Assembly: GCA_946415315.1 (NCBI GenBank)
Contig: CAMKRZ010000002.1
Location: forward strand, 1-64,000
DNA length: 64,000 nucleotides
DNA from: an uncultured Lachnoclostridium sp.
GTDB lineage: Bacteria; Bacillota; Clostridia; Lachnospirales; Lachnospiraceae
Direction of reading: 5' to 3'
Positions 46,445-56,313 of this stretch are shown here, one piece after another. The notes beneath the pieces are model-generated. The model was not told the DNA's origin. It did no database searches and saw only the letters and a program-made list of their open reading frames with translations. The position numbers and the translations under genes are program-made. Each line of letters starts with the position of its first letter. Position 1 is the stretch's first letter.

Positions 46445-47413
46445 TTATCGTACAACATTCCGCGGCTCCCCAGCAAGAAACGCTCTCACATTTTCCGCGG
46501 TCTCCTCCACGCAGCGGGTCCTTGCCTCCACGGTTGCCCAGGCGATATGCGGCGTGATCACAAGCTTCGTCGAGTCCTGAATCGCAAGAAGCGGATTAGC
46601 CGGATCCATCGGTTCCTTCACAAGAACATCCAGTCCCGCGCCGCCGATCACGTCGTCGGCAAGCGCCCATGCGAGCGCTTCCTCGTCGACGATCGGTCCC
46701 CTTCCGAGATTGAGCAAAACGGCATTCTTCTTCATCATCGAGAGCTGTTCCTTACCGATCAGCTTCTGTGTCGCGGGAGTCAGCGGGCAGTGGATAGACA
46801 CGATGTCCGATTCCGCCAAAAGATCCTGCAACGTCCGCTCCGGGAACCGGTCCGTGTGATGCGCTCCGCTCGTGCTGTAATACACGACCTTGCACCCGAA
46901 CGCCTCGGCGATCTCACCGACCTTCGTTCCGATCGCACCGAGCCCGATGATACCCCAGGTCTTGCCTGCAAGCTCACGAAACGGCTTCGTAAAATGACTG
47001 AATATATCGTTGCGCGCATACTCGCCGCTCTTGACAAAACCATCGTAATAAGCAAGCTTCTCATAGACATAGAACAAAAGAGCGAACGTGTGCTGCACAA
47101 CGCTGTCCGTCGAGTAGCCCTTTACGTTGCACACCGTAATGCCACGCGAATTCGTATACGGAAAATCCACGTTGTTCGTTCCGGTCGCGGTCAGACAGAT
47201 CAGTTTCAGATGCGGCGCATCGCCAAGCGTTTCCGCATTCATCGGAATCTTGTTGACGATCAGAATATCCGCATCCTTCGCGCGGGCCGCATTTTCCGAG
47301 GGCTCCGACTTGTGATAGCATTCGACATCGCCGAACTTCGAAAACGCCTCCAGCGAAACATCATCGCCGAGCGTATCCCGCTCCATCACAACAATTTTCA
47401 ATCTGTCACTCAT
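46445..47413 (-). CDS. D-isomer 2-hydroxyacid dehydrogenase
   Basis: The 322-residue NAD-dependent enzyme has the Rossmann motif GLGAIGTKVGE, the catalytic Arg in NLGRGPIVDE, Glu in VKEPMDP and His in TPHIAWATVEAR. It belongs to the D-lactate/hydroxypyruvate/glycerate dehydrogenase group. It begins six bases after the zinc-ribbon gene, so the two are likely cotranscribed. Substrate cannot be settled. Confidence 0.92.
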   Translation of the reverse strand: MSDRLKIVVMERDTLGDDVSLEAFSKFGDVECYHKSEPSENAARAKDADILIVNKIPMNAETLGDAPHLKLICLTATGTNNVDFPYTNSRGITVCNVKGYSTDSVVQHTFALLFYVYEKLAYYDGFVKSGEYARNDIFSHFTKPFRELAGKTWGIIGLGAIGTKVGEIAEAFGCKVVYYSTSGAHHTDRFPERTLQDLLAESDIVSIHCPLTPATQKLIGKEQLSMMKKNAVLLNLGRGPIVDEEALAWALADDVIGGAGLDVLVKEPMDPANPLLAIQDSTKLVITPHIAWATVEARTRCVEETAENVRAFLAGEPRNVVR

Positions 47414-47419
47414 AGTTAT

Positions 47420-48874
47420 TCACCCGAAATTGACCTCATTGGCTGAGATAAGAATCTGCACACGGTATCCCGGAATGATATTCCCCGGCTCCGTATTGTG
47501 CAAAGTCTCAGAAAAATTACTGTCGAAATTATTGAACCAGTCAATCCTAACAAGCTTCGCGTAAGGCTCCGTAATCCTGAAATCGTCCCTCTGTTCGCGG
47601 AATGCCGCGGCAGTCTCCGAAAGGCCGATTGCCTCCATGACATTCCCGATCTGTGCCGCATCTTCCGCGCTATAGCACTTCTCCTGCGCGCCGGTCACAA
47701 TGCTTCTTTGGTCGGATACAATAAACTCCGCTCCTTCGAAATACCCCGCCGCAAAATACAGCTCCTTATACGGAAGTCCGAAATAGCGCCTGATCTTCCG
47801 ATAAATGCCGATCATCGTCCGCCCTTCAAACTCACTTGTGAAGACCGTAACCTCGCCCTCATCCGAGATGGATACTTCTTCAAACACAGGCAATTCCGTA
47901 ATCTTGCGGACACCTTCCTCATCGGAGCGATACACTGCAAGGATTATGCCTGTTTTATTGATCTCCGGTCGTGTCTCCAGAGGCTTCTTCACGGAGCGTA
48001 CCAAAAGCGCTTCTACCCACTTCTGATCCGACTCATCATTTGCCTTCGGCTGCGTAAACTGCCCGCCCCGGTACGTGATGATCCCTTCCTTCATACTGCT
48101 CTCGCCGTACCGGAAGGTCTCACCGTCAATCGAGATGTAGTTCACTTGATACGTGATAAAATCGCATTTTCCGTACTGCGGGTATACCGTGTTCCGGATG
48201 TAATCCTGCAATCTCCTGTAATAATTCGGAAAACGCTTATCGTACTCCCGGTAGAACAGCGCTCCCCACAGAGCGGCTGCGGCACCGAAGCCGTCAGGCC
48301 ATGCCATGTAGCCGCTGGCACTGATTTTTCGCCCCCTGCCATCCTGAAAGGAGAAACTGAAATTTTCGCCGTCATAGACATTCATCGCGTGACCGTTGAA
48401 ACCATTCCACTCATCCGCGTTACAATTGGTAAGAATGGATTCCAGTTCCGAGAGAAACGAGTCATCAACCTCGAAGACAGGGGCATCTTTTATGTCCATT
48501 CCGCTCATGCGAACCTGTGCATAGGCCTTGTCCTCATGCTTCCATGCTTTATAAGTCACCCCTGAGCGAAACATCATGCCTCCGGTTGAATACTCGAAGT
48601 TCCAGACAGAATTCATCCTGCTCAACAGATCATCGATGCTTATCTGTCCGTTCGTTGCAAAGCCTCCCGGCATTCCGAGTCCCGCAAACGGAAAGACCTC
48701 AAACGGATTGATTCCGGTAGGGATTGACCCGCTTGTATTGTTATTCGGCGTAACGGTCGCGCCGGTTTGGTTTACCGGTTCCCCCTCTGACACATTGCCC
48801 TCGAGCCTGCTTCCGCATTCGGGGCAGAATTTCGGAGTTCCCTCAATTTTATATCCGCAGGTAAGACAGAACAT
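47420..48874 (-). CDS. Zinc-ribbon protein with large uncharacterised domain
   Basis: The 484-residue protein begins with a CxxC...CPxCG ribbon (MFCLTCGYKIEGTPKFCPECG). A Thr/Asn/Gly linker follows, then a roughly 380-residue domain of unknown function with aromatic-rich beta-like pattern. GAGGTG supports the ATG at 48874. It lies between a lipoprotein gene and the hydroxyacid dehydrogenase on the same strand. I do not recognise the main domain. Confidence 0.75.
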   Translation of the reverse strand: MFCLTCGYKIEGTPKFCPECGSRLEGNVSEGEPVNQTGATVTPNNNTSGSIPTGINPFEVFPFAGLGMPGGFATNGQISIDDLLSRMNSVWNFEYSTGGMMFRSGVTYKAWKHEDKAYAQVRMSGMDIKDAPVFEVDDSFLSELESILTNCNADEWNGFNGHAMNVYDGENFSFSFQDGRGRKISASGYMAWPDGFGAAAALWGALFYREYDKRFPNYYRRLQDYIRNTVYPQYGKCDFITYQVNYISIDGETFRYGESSMKEGIITYRGGQFTQPKANDESDQKWVEALLVRSVKKPLETRPEINKTGIILAVYRSDEEGVRKITELPVFEEVSISDEGEVTVFTSEFEGRTMIGIYRKIRRYFGLPYKELYFAAGYFEGAEFIVSDQRSIVTGAQEKCYSAEDAAQIGNVMEAIGLSETAAAFREQRDDFRITEPYAKLVRIDWFNNFDSNFSETLHNTEPGNIIPGYRVQILISANEVNFG

Positions 48875-48882
48875 ATTGCACC

Positions 48883-49776
48883 TCAATTTCCTATGTGATC
48901 GGTGACGCTTTCATTTTCATGATTCACTCGATAGTCAACCGTATTAACCGTAATATATGTTTTATCATCTTCTTTCAATGCGGAATGTTCTGCTGTCAGT
49001 TTTTCCGTCGGACCCGCTATGTATCGGTATGCAATCTTATCCTTCCGGTCTTTGCTGTACACTTCGACATAAACGTTGCGATTATTCCCGGTCAAAGCAT
49101 AAAGCCATACGGCAGGCTTGTCGGTCTCATGAAGTTCAGAATATTTATACTGTGTCAGATCCTTTACGGAATCAAGAGACGTGAATACAATCTCATCATT
49201 GACAACAATCTCATACTCATTCCCATTCGCCTCCAAAGCAAAAAAATCCTCGGCGGTCATTCCATACGGAAGGCCTGCGAATTGCACTTCATGATTGCTT
49301 TGAATTCTGTTTACCGTATCCCCGGAAAACTTATGTCCATATGTGGGAACATAGTAGTATATGTCACAGGACTCCTTTGAAAATGTATACAGATCACCGG
49401 GAACGCCGTACAGGAAAGACTCTTTGAAGGCATCCTGCAGCTCATCGCAAATCTCAATGACGCGATCGTCCCTGATATACATCTTCTTGGTGTCCAATGA
49501 GTACATAAACGAGCGGGTTGCACCGTTGTAATGGATTTTTCCCTCCACCGCCTCATAGATTACAGTCGCGTCTGTAATCGTGTTCATCGAACTCTCGTCC
49601 AACACGGCCGTCGGCATGTTCTCAGCCAGCCACGATGTAACCTCGGTTTCGGCCGTATTCTTGAATTCTTCTATCAGTTCATACCATCTGTCGCTGTTGT
49701 TATTGCATCCTGTGAAAAGCAACAGCGATATACAGAGTAACACAACAGTAAATGATAATTTCTTAAAAATTTTCAT
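48883..49776 (-). CDS. Lipoprotein of unknown function
   Basis: The 297-residue protein has a signal peptide (MKIFKKLSFTVVLLCISLLL) ending in lipobox FTGC at residues 21-24. The mature part has no recognised motif. GGAG six bases upstream supports the ATG at 49776. The open frame continues upstream to 50454 but there it is antisense to luxS, so that part is not coding. It is eight bases upstream of the zinc-ribbon gene and likely in one operon with it. Confidence 0.8.
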   Translation of the reverse strand: MKIFKKLSFTVVLLCISLLLFTGCNNNSDRWYELIEEFKNTAETEVTSWLAENMPTAVLDESSMNTITDATVIYEAVEGKIHYNGATRSFMYSLDTKKMYIRDDRVIEICDELQDAFKESFLYGVPGDLYTFSKESCDIYYYVPTYGHKFSGDTVNRIQSNHEVQFAGLPYGMTAEDFFALEANGNEYEIVVNDEIVFTSLDSVKDLTQYKYSELHETDKPAVWLYALTGNNRNVYVEVYSKDRKDKIAYRYIAGPTEKLTAEHSALKEDDKTYITVNTVDYRVNHENESVTDHIGN

Positions 49777-49917
49777 GTTCTTCTCCAATCCGGTCACTTC
49801 AATTGACAACTTTGTATCCATACGCGATGGAATCCCCATTTTCCTTCGCTCCCCTGCAATTAAGGGATTACTGAGGCATATGTGTATTATATCACAAAAT
49901 ATGTTCTTCGTAAACCG

Positions 49918-49946
49918 TTGCAATACGCGCTTCCGTAGAGTATACT
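49918..49946 (+). promoter_or_regulatory. Promoter of luxS
   Basis: TTGCAA (49918-49923) and TATACT (49941-49946) are 17 bp apart. The start codon follows about 46 bases later, too short a leader for a riboswitch. Confidence 0.75.
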
Positions 49947-49992
49947 GATATGCGCTGACAGACAAATCTGAACTTACGCGAGGTGACAAAAT

Positions 49993-50475
49993 ATGAAAAC
50001 CATAGCCAGTTTTACTGTTGACCATACCAAACTGCTTCCCGGAGTCTATGTGTCCCGCAAAGATACTGCCGGAGACACCGTCGTCACCACGTTTGACATC
50101 CGCATGACGGCTCCCAACCGTGAGCCGGTGATGAACACTGCGGAAATCCATACGATCGAACATCTCGGTGCCACGTTCCTCCGCAACCACGAGGAATGGG
50201 CCGACCGGATTCTCTACTTCGGTCCGATGGGCTGCCGCACGGGGTTCTATCTCCTGCTTGCCGGAAACTACAGTTCCCTTGATATCCTCCCGCTGATGCG
50301 CGAGTGTTTCTCGTTCATCGCGGACTATGAGGGTGAAATCCCCGGCGTCGCACCCGAGCAGTGCGGGAACTACCTTGACCAGAACCTTCCGATGGCTAAG
50401 TATCTTGCCAAGCGTTTCTATGAAACCGTACTGCTGCGGTTCTCCGAGGAACACTATACGTACACGAACCTGTAA
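49993..50475 (+). CDS. luxS: S-ribosylhomocysteine lyase LuxS
   Basis: LuxS cleaves S-ribosylhomocysteine to homocysteine and the autoinducer-2 precursor. The 160-residue protein has zinc ligands His53 and His57 (HTIEH), Cys81 in GPMGCRTGFY and a third ligand in PEQCGNY. GAGGTG is about seven bases before the ATG. It is a single-gene unit with its own promoter and terminator; no pfs/mtn gene is adjacent. Confidence 0.97.
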   Translation: MKTIASFTVDHTKLLPGVYVSRKDTAGDTVVTTFDIRMTAPNREPVMNTAEIHTIEHLGATFLRNHEEWADRILYFGPMGCRTGFYLLLAGNYSSLDILPLMRECFSFIADYEGEIPGVAPEQCGNYLDQNLPMAKYLAKRFYETVLLRFSEEHYTYTNL

Positions 50476-50540
50476 TCAACCTATTTTTCGGAAAATGATC
50501 GGTTATTATCCGGGAAAACCGTTGAAACTTACGAACACTG

Positions 50541-50573
50541 AAAAAGACGCAACCGCTGTGGCTGCGTCTTTTT
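50541..50573. terminator. Bidirectional terminator between luxS and leuS
   Basis: AAAAAGACGCA pairs with TGCGTCTTTTT around an 11-base segment, giving T-runs on both strands. It serves the two converging genes. Confidence 0.9.
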
Positions 50574-50620
50574 AAATCGGTATAGCATTTTTGAACCTTA
50601 CATCACCGGTTTGATCCTGA

Positions 50621-53056
50621 TCACGGCTTTACAACAATCGTAAAGATCTTGCCCTTCACGTAGATCTTCTTCACGATGGTTCCCGTAAGGAACTTCGCCG
50701 CGTCGGACTCCATCACCTTTGCAAGCACGCTGTCCTCATCGTCCTCCATCGTGACATTGACCTTGCCGCGGACCTTGCCGTTGACCTGGACAGCGATCTC
50801 AATCGTGTCCTCCTTCGTCTTGTCCTCGTCGAACGTCGGCCAAGGCTCGTAAGCGATTGTGCCCTCGTGTCCCAGCTCGCTCCACAGCTCCTCGCCGATG
50901 TGCGGGCAGATGCAGGAAAGCATTTTCACAAGGCCTTCCGCATACGACTTCGTGCAGCGGCCCTCCTTGTAGCAGGCGTTCACGAAGATCATCATCTGGC
51001 TGATCGCAGTGTTGAATGCGAGCTTCTCAAAGTCGCTCGTCACCTTCTTAACCGTCTGATGATACACGCGCTCCAGCGACGGGATCTCCTCATCGACAAG
51101 ATTGTCCGGGTTTGTCACAAACGTCCATACACGGTTCAGGAACTTGCGTGCTCCTTCAACACCGGAATTGCTCCACGGTTTGCTGACCTCCAGCGGTCCC
51201 ATGAACATCAGGTACAGTCTGAGAGTATCAGCGCCGTAATCACGGACGATGTCGCTCGGGTTTACAACGAACTCGGGGTAACGTTTGCCCATCTTGATAC
51301 CGTTCGCACCGAGGATCATGCCCTGGTGAACCAGCTTTTTGAACGGTTCCTTGGTCGGCGCAATGCCCTTGTCGTACAGGAACCTGTTCCAGATACGGCT
51401 GTACATCAAATGTCCTACCGCATGCTCCGGTCCGCCGATATACAGATCAACCGGCATCCAGTGCGCGAGAAGCTCGGGATCCGCCAGCTGCCTATCGTTG
51501 TCGGGATCGATGTATCGTAAAAAATACCAGCTCGAACCTGCGGAACCGGGCATCGTCGAGGTCTCTCTCTTGCCCTTCACGCCGTTATGATCGTACTGCT
51601 TCCACTCGGTTGCATTCTCGAGAGGTGCCTGTCCGTTCTTGCCCTTGTAATCATCAAGCTCAGGCAGTACCAAAGGCAGCTCGTCGTCATCCAGCACATG
51701 GATCTTGCCGTCCTCGGTATGAACAACCGGCACAGGCTCGCCCCAATATCTCTGGCGCGCAAAGATCCACTCGCGGAAATGGTAGTTGACCGTTCTCTTA
51801 CCGACACCCATCTTCTCCAGTTTCGCAGTGATGGCCTCCTTGGCCTCCTCGACGGTCAGACCGGTAAACTCCTGCGAGTTGATCAGGCGATAGCCCTTGC
51901 CGAGATAGTCACCCTTCTCAAACGCGTGCCCACTGACATCGACATGGCCGAGCTTCTCGTCGCCGTCGATGACCTGCAGCATATCGATATTGTGTGCGAT
52001 CGCGTACTCAAAGTCACGCTGATCGTGTGACGGAACCGCCATGACAGCGCCAGTACCGTAGCTTGCCAGTACGAAGTCGCCGATGAACATGCGGACTTCT
52101 CTGCCGTTAACGGGGTTGATACATGTAACGCCCTTCAGCTCACATCCCGACTTGGTCTTGTTGAGCTCGGTGCGGTCCATATCATTTTTCTTCAAGGTTT
52201 CCGCGATGTAAGCCTCGACTTCCTCGCGGTTCTGTACACGGTCAAGCAAAGTCTTCACAATATCTCCGTCGGGTGCGAGCACCATGAACGTGATACCGAA
52301 AATAGTCTCAATACACGTCGTGAAAATGGAGAAATCCCCGCCACCGACAATGTCAAACTTGACCTCAACACCGGTCGATTTGCCGATCCAGTTCTGCTGC
52401 ATCAGTTTCGTCGACTCCGGCCAGTCAAGCGTTTCCAGTCCTTCCAGCAGCTGCTCGGCAAATGCCGGCTGGTCGATGACCCATTGCTTCATATTCTTGC
52501 GGACAACAGGGAAACCGCCGCGCTCGGATTTGCCGTCGATGACCTCGTCGTTCGAGAGCACGGTGCCGAGCTCCTCGCACCAGTTCACGGGCATGTCGAT
52601 GTATTTTGCATAACCTGCCAGATAGAGCTGTTTGAAGATCCACTGCGTCCACTTATAGTACTTCGGATCGGACGTAGCGACCATCTTCGACCAGTCATAG
52701 TCAAAACCAAGCTCCTTCAGCTGCTTGCCGAAGGTCTTGATATTTTCCTGTGTAAATCCGTTCGGATGATGTCCCGTCGTCACTGCATACTGCTCCGCAG
52801 GCAGACCGAACGAATCGTAGCCCATCGGATGCAGAACATTGTAGCCCTGCATGCGCTTCATGCGCGCCATGATATCGGTCGCGGTGTATCCTTCCGGATG
52901 ACCTGCATGAAGACCGACACCCGACGGATACGGGAACATGTCGAGCACATAGTACTTCGGCTTGCTGAAATCCCACACATCCGTGTGGAACGTATCATGC
53001 TCCTCCCAATATTTCTGCCATTTCGGCTCGATCTTGCCGGGTTCATAGTTCTTCAT
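50621..53056 (-). CDS. leuS: Leucyl-tRNA synthetase
   Basis: The 811-residue class I synthetase has the HIGH equivalent GVGLHAGHPEG (about 46-56). The editing domain lies about 200-410, and the KMSKS equivalent is GIKMGKRYPEF, a variant loop. The C-terminal tRNA-binding region (VQVNGKVRGKV) is present. The start codon begins MKNYEPGKIEPKWQKYW. It has its own upstream region with a possible TTGACA/TAAATT promoter (53190-53218). No T-box leader was found. Confidence 0.96.
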   Translation of the reverse strand: MKNYEPGKIEPKWQKYWEEHDTFHTDVWDFSKPKYYVLDMFPYPSGVGLHAGHPEGYTATDIMARMKRMQGYNVLHPMGYDSFGLPAEQYAVTTGHHPNGFTQENIKTFGKQLKELGFDYDWSKMVATSDPKYYKWTQWIFKQLYLAGYAKYIDMPVNWCEELGTVLSNDEVIDGKSERGGFPVVRKNMKQWVIDQPAFAEQLLEGLETLDWPESTKLMQQNWIGKSTGVEVKFDIVGGGDFSIFTTCIETIFGITFMVLAPDGDIVKTLLDRVQNREEVEAYIAETLKKNDMDRTELNKTKSGCELKGVTCINPVNGREVRMFIGDFVLASYGTGAVMAVPSHDQRDFEYAIAHNIDMLQVIDGDEKLGHVDVSGHAFEKGDYLGKGYRLINSQEFTGLTVEEAKEAITAKLEKMGVGKRTVNYHFREWIFARQRYWGEPVPVVHTEDGKIHVLDDDELPLVLPELDDYKGKNGQAPLENATEWKQYDHNGVKGKRETSTMPGSAGSSWYFLRYIDPDNDRQLADPELLAHWMPVDLYIGGPEHAVGHLMYSRIWNRFLYDKGIAPTKEPFKKLVHQGMILGANGIKMGKRYPEFVVNPSDIVRDYGADTLRLYLMFMGPLEVSKPWSNSGVEGARKFLNRVWTFVTNPDNLVDEEIPSLERVYHQTVKKVTSDFEKLAFNTAISQMMIFVNACYKEGRCTKSYAEGLVKMLSCICPHIGEELWSELGHEGTIAYEPWPTFDEDKTKEDTIEIAVQVNGKVRGKVNVTMEDDEDSVLAKVMESDAAKFLTGTIVKKIYVKGKIFTIVVKP

Positions 53057-53189
53057 GGCTAAGCTCCTTCCGCCGCTTTGTTACCTCACGGCTTGCGTTC
53101 ATTTCGGAAAATGTGTCTTTCTTCCGACGTATTCAAAAATAAAGTATCAGCTTTTCGCGTATGTGCGTAATGAATAAAATATAGCACAT

Positions 53190-53218
53190 AATTTATCACC
53201 GGGTCTCACAATTGTCAA
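53190..53218 (-). promoter_or_regulatory. Possible promoter of leuS
   Basis: TTGACA (53213-53218) and TAAATT (53190-53195) on the minus strand are 17 bp apart. The -35 overlaps the last codons of pyrF. The leader would be about 125 bases and contains an octamer copy at 53106. Confidence 0.5.
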
Positions 53219-54144
53219 CACCCAAATACTGCCCCGTTGATATCCTCGATCATATCGATCACAGCCTGTCTCGAAGCGTCCGCAAAGTTCTCCGGAGCAA
53301 ACTTCTCCGCATATTTCGCCTGCTTGTATGCTGCGATGATCCCGCGCGAAGAGTTGACGATCGCGCCGAGACCGTCCTCGTTAAAATACGGCTTGAGACC
53401 CTCGGCTGTTCCGCCCTGTGCACCGTAACCGGGTACAAGGATGTACGCCTTCGGCATAATTTTCCGAAGGATACGCCCCATCTCGGGGTACGTAGCGCCG
53501 ACAACGCAACCGACGTTGCTGTACGCGCCGTCCATGCTCATCTCGCCCCACTCAGCCACCTTCTCGCCGACCCACTCGTAGAGCGGTCTGCCGTCGATCA
53601 GGCGGTCCTGGAACTCTCCGCTCGAAGGATTCGAAGTTTTGACCAGCAGGAAAATGCCCTTGTCATCGCTGTTGCATACCTCGAGGAACGGCTTCACACC
53701 GTCCGAACCGAGATACGGATTGACCGTCGCAAAATCCTCGTCAAACGCCGCATAACTCTTGCCGCCGATGACGGTCTTTCCGAGATGCGCTACCGCGTAA
53801 GCCGCGGAAGTCGATCCGATGTCGCCGCGCTTCACGTCGCCGATCACGAGAAGTCCTTTCTCATGGCAGTAGTCGACCGTTCTGCGGAACGCGATCAGTC
53901 CCGGAATACCGAACTGCTCATACATCGCGATCTGCGGTTTCACGCAGGGGATCAGGTCATACGTCGCGTCCACAATAGCCTTGTTGTACTGCCACACTGC
54001 CTCTGCCGCGCCGTCCGGCGTCTCTCCGAACTGCTCAAACGCGGCTTTCGTAATATGCTCCGGAATGTACGAGAGCATCGGGTCAAGTCCGACCACGATC
54101 GGTGCGTTAGTCTTCTGGATCTTGTCAATCAATTTGCTGATCAT
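53215..54144 (-). CDS. pyrF: Orotidine 5'-phosphate decarboxylase (type 2)
   Basis: PyrF makes UMP from OMP. The 309-residue length and the IGDVKRGDIGSTS motif with the catalytic Lys/Asp identify the longer type 2 family. AGGAG eight bases upstream fixes the start. It follows pyrC by 96 bases and is probably cotranscribed with it; the other pyr genes are elsewhere. Confidence 0.95.
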   Translation of the reverse strand: MISKLIDKIQKTNAPIVVGLDPMLSYIPEHITKAAFEQFGETPDGAAEAVWQYNKAIVDATYDLIPCVKPQIAMYEQFGIPGLIAFRRTVDYCHEKGLLVIGDVKRGDIGSTSAAYAVAHLGKTVIGGKSYAAFDEDFATVNPYLGSDGVKPFLEVCNSDDKGIFLLVKTSNPSSGEFQDRLIDGRPLYEWVGEKVAEWGEMSMDGAYSNVGCVVGATYPEMGRILRKIMPKAYILVPGYGAQGGTAEGLKPYFNEDGLGAIVNSSRGIIAAYKQAKYAEKFAPENFADASRQAVIDMIEDINGAVFGC

Positions 54145-54240
54145 ACGGTTATCTCCTGTTTATGATTTTTCGAATACTGTTATGTGAATGTCGTTCTTGA
54201 GTCGGAAGTTTGTTCCTCTTCATAACGCTTTGTACTTTAC

Positions 54241-55500
54241 TCAATACACTCTCGCGCCGTCCACGAAAGTCGCGAGCACCTTGCCGTAGACTCTTCGTCC
54301 GTCGAACGGCGTGTTTTTTCCTTTCGAGCGGAAGTATCTCGCATCGATCCGGCACTCCTCACCGGTGACGATCGCGATATCCGCAGGCGCTCCTATTGAC
54401 AACGTCCCACCCGTATGGCCGACAATGCGCGAAGGATTCGTGCTCATGAGCCGGACAAGCGTGGGCATGTCGATATATCCGCCCTTCACAAGCGTTGTGT
54501 AGGTAAGCGCAAACGCGGTCTCCGATCCGACAATGCCGAACGGCGCTTTTGCGAACCCGCGCGCCTTCTCCTCTGCCGTATGCGGCGCATGGTCCGTTGA
54601 AATACAGTCAAACACACCGTCGCGGATTGCCTCCCGCAGAGCCTCCATGTCCGCCCTGCTCCGAAGCGGAGGGTTCATCTTATAGTTCGCGTCATCACCG
54701 GGAATCTCGTCATCGCACATCGCAAAGTGATGCGGGCACACCTCGCCGCTCACCGGATAACCGGCCTCTTTCGCCGCCTTCAAAAGTGTCGCGGAAAATG
54801 CGGTCGAACAATGGCAGAGGTGCACATGACACCCGGTTTCACCCGCAAGGATCAGATCTCTCGCCGTGATCACGTCCTCCACGGCATTTGTGATCCCCGG
54901 AAGCCCGAGTTTCTCGGAGGCGATTCCCTCGTTGATCACTCCGCCGGCGACAAGGTTCTTATCTTCGCAGTGTGCGAGCATCGGAAGCCCGACCTCAGCC
55001 GCCTTGCGAAGCGCCTCGCGATAAAGCAGAATGTCCATCACGGATTTGCCGTCCTCGGACATTGCAACGGCACCGGCTTCCTTCGCCGCTGCAAGGTCGG
55101 CAAGTTCTATGCCCTCCTGACCGATCGTCACCGCTGTTACCGGCAACAGCTTAATCGGACATTCCGTCTTCGCGCGCCCAAGAAGCGTCGCAATCTTCTC
55201 CGCGCTGTCCGTCGAGGGCGTCGTGTTCGGCATTGGCGCAACCGCCGTATATCCTCCGGCCGCGGCAGCTGCCGTGCCGGTTGCAAGCGTCTCCTTCGCC
55301 GTCTGTCCGGGGTCACGAAGATGAACATGCAGATCGACAAACCCGGGCACGACATATGCACCGCGGCAGTCGAGCTCACCCTCTCCATCTCCCGGAAGGT
55401 TGTCCGCAACCGCAGCGATCACGCCATCGCGGAATGCAACATCCGTCACCCGGTCGATCCCGTTCACGGGATCGATCACATGTCCGTTTCGCAGTATCAT
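54241..55500 (-). CDS. pyrC: Dihydroorotase
   Basis: The 419-residue amidohydrolase closes carbamoyl-aspartate to dihydroorotate. Metal-binding motifs are DLHVHLRDPG, the CEDK segment, CHCS and STDHAPHT. GGAGG is four to five bases upstream of the ATG. It lies 12 bases after thiN and upstream of pyrF, forming part of a recJ-thiN-pyrC-pyrF unit. Confidence 0.96.
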   Translation of the reverse strand: MILRNGHVIDPVNGIDRVTDVAFRDGVIAAVADNLPGDGEGELDCRGAYVVPGFVDLHVHLRDPGQTAKETLATGTAAAAAGGYTAVAPMPNTTPSTDSAEKIATLLGRAKTECPIKLLPVTAVTIGQEGIELADLAAAKEAGAVAMSEDGKSVMDILLYREALRKAAEVGLPMLAHCEDKNLVAGGVINEGIASEKLGLPGITNAVEDVITARDLILAGETGCHVHLCHCSTAFSATLLKAAKEAGYPVSGEVCPHHFAMCDDEIPGDDANYKMNPPLRSRADMEALREAIRDGVFDCISTDHAPHTAEEKARGFAKAPFGIVGSETAFALTYTTLVKGGYIDMPTLVRLMSTNPSRIVGHTGGTLSIGAPADIAIVTGEECRIDARYFRSKGKNTPFDGRRVYGKVLATFVDGARVY

Positions 55501-55512
55501 ACTAACCTCCGT

Positions 55513-56301
55513 CTACTCTATACTGTCAAGAAAAATGTCACGCGGGAGGAAATCTCCGACGATCAGGAGTGTTCCTTTCGAAAAACGGATCCGTGCGCTT
55601 TCCCCTTTCGTTTCGTTGCTCACTCCGAGCGCGTAATCGTCCGCAAGCGTTACCCCGTTTGCTTCGTATTTGGCGCCGCTGATCGTCACGCCATCCGCGG
55701 TTCCCATGCCAAACAGGCTGAACGGTCTGCCCGCCTTGCCGCGTCCGCTCAAACAGATTGTCCTGCTTCCGCATCCGTCAGCATGCACCACCGTTGCAGT
55801 CAGGCCCGGTCCGATCAGAAATCCGGTCCCTCCGCTCAGCGCGATATGCTTGAGGAGCTGCAGATTAGCGATCGTGTGATCCCATCTGCCGCCGGTTCCA
55901 CCGTAAAGATAAAACGTCTTATACCCACGCTCCTGGCCGATCTTCACGGCCGCGCCCATGTCCGTATCATCCTTCTCCACGGGAAGTTTGAATACGGTCA
56001 TGTCTTGGTCGTTCCGCATCGGATCGTCTCCGGTCACTTCCGCACCGACATTTTCCGACAACGAATCCATATCTCCGATGAAAATGTCCGGTTTCAGAAA
56101 CGTCAGTTCCTCCCGGATCCAATCCATGCCGCCGTCGGCCGCGATCACCAGATCCTTGTCGTCACAGCGGATACCATCCGAAATACATTCTGTCTGTAGG
56201 TCCGTTTGACACGGAGTCATCTTCACGGAATCACAGCCGGTTGTTTCAATTCGCTCCTTCGGCACCCGTTCACCGGCTCCGAAGATCATACAGATTCCCA
56301 T
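55513..56301 (-). CDS. thiN: Thiamine pyrophosphokinase
   Basis: This enzyme converts thiamine plus ATP to thiamine diphosphate. The 262-residue protein has the ADGGMDW, IGDMDSLS and KDDTDMGAAVK motifs and GGTGGRWDHTIANLQLL, all typical of ThiN. An insert about 12-45 makes it longer than usual. The ATG at 56301 has GGAG six bases upstream; the longer frame begins at TTG. Confidence 0.92.
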   Translation of the reverse strand: MGICMIFGAGERVPKERIETTGCDSVKMTPCQTDLQTECISDGIRCDDKDLVIAADGGMDWIREELTFLKPDIFIGDMDSLSENVGAEVTGDDPMRNDQDMTVFKLPVEKDDTDMGAAVKIGQERGYKTFYLYGGTGGRWDHTIANLQLLKHIALSGGTGFLIGPGLTATVVHADGCGSRTICLSGRGKAGRPFSLFGMGTADGVTISGAKYEANGVTLADDYALGVSNETKGESARIRFSKGTLLIVGDFLPRDIFLDSIE

Positions 56302-56313
56302 ACCCTGCTCCAA

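Noticed and set aside
49777-50454. Upstream extension of the lipoprotein frame at 48883-49776
   Set aside because: It is antisense to luxS; the lipoprotein signal peptide begins at 49776 with a good ribosome binding site.
53057-53214. T-box leader or riboswitch for leuS
   Set aside because: No T-box consensus and no recognisable fold in the short AT-rich leader.
54727-56199. 490-residue plus-strand open frame
   Set aside because: It overlies pyrC and thiN, has no ribosome binding site and no family similarity.
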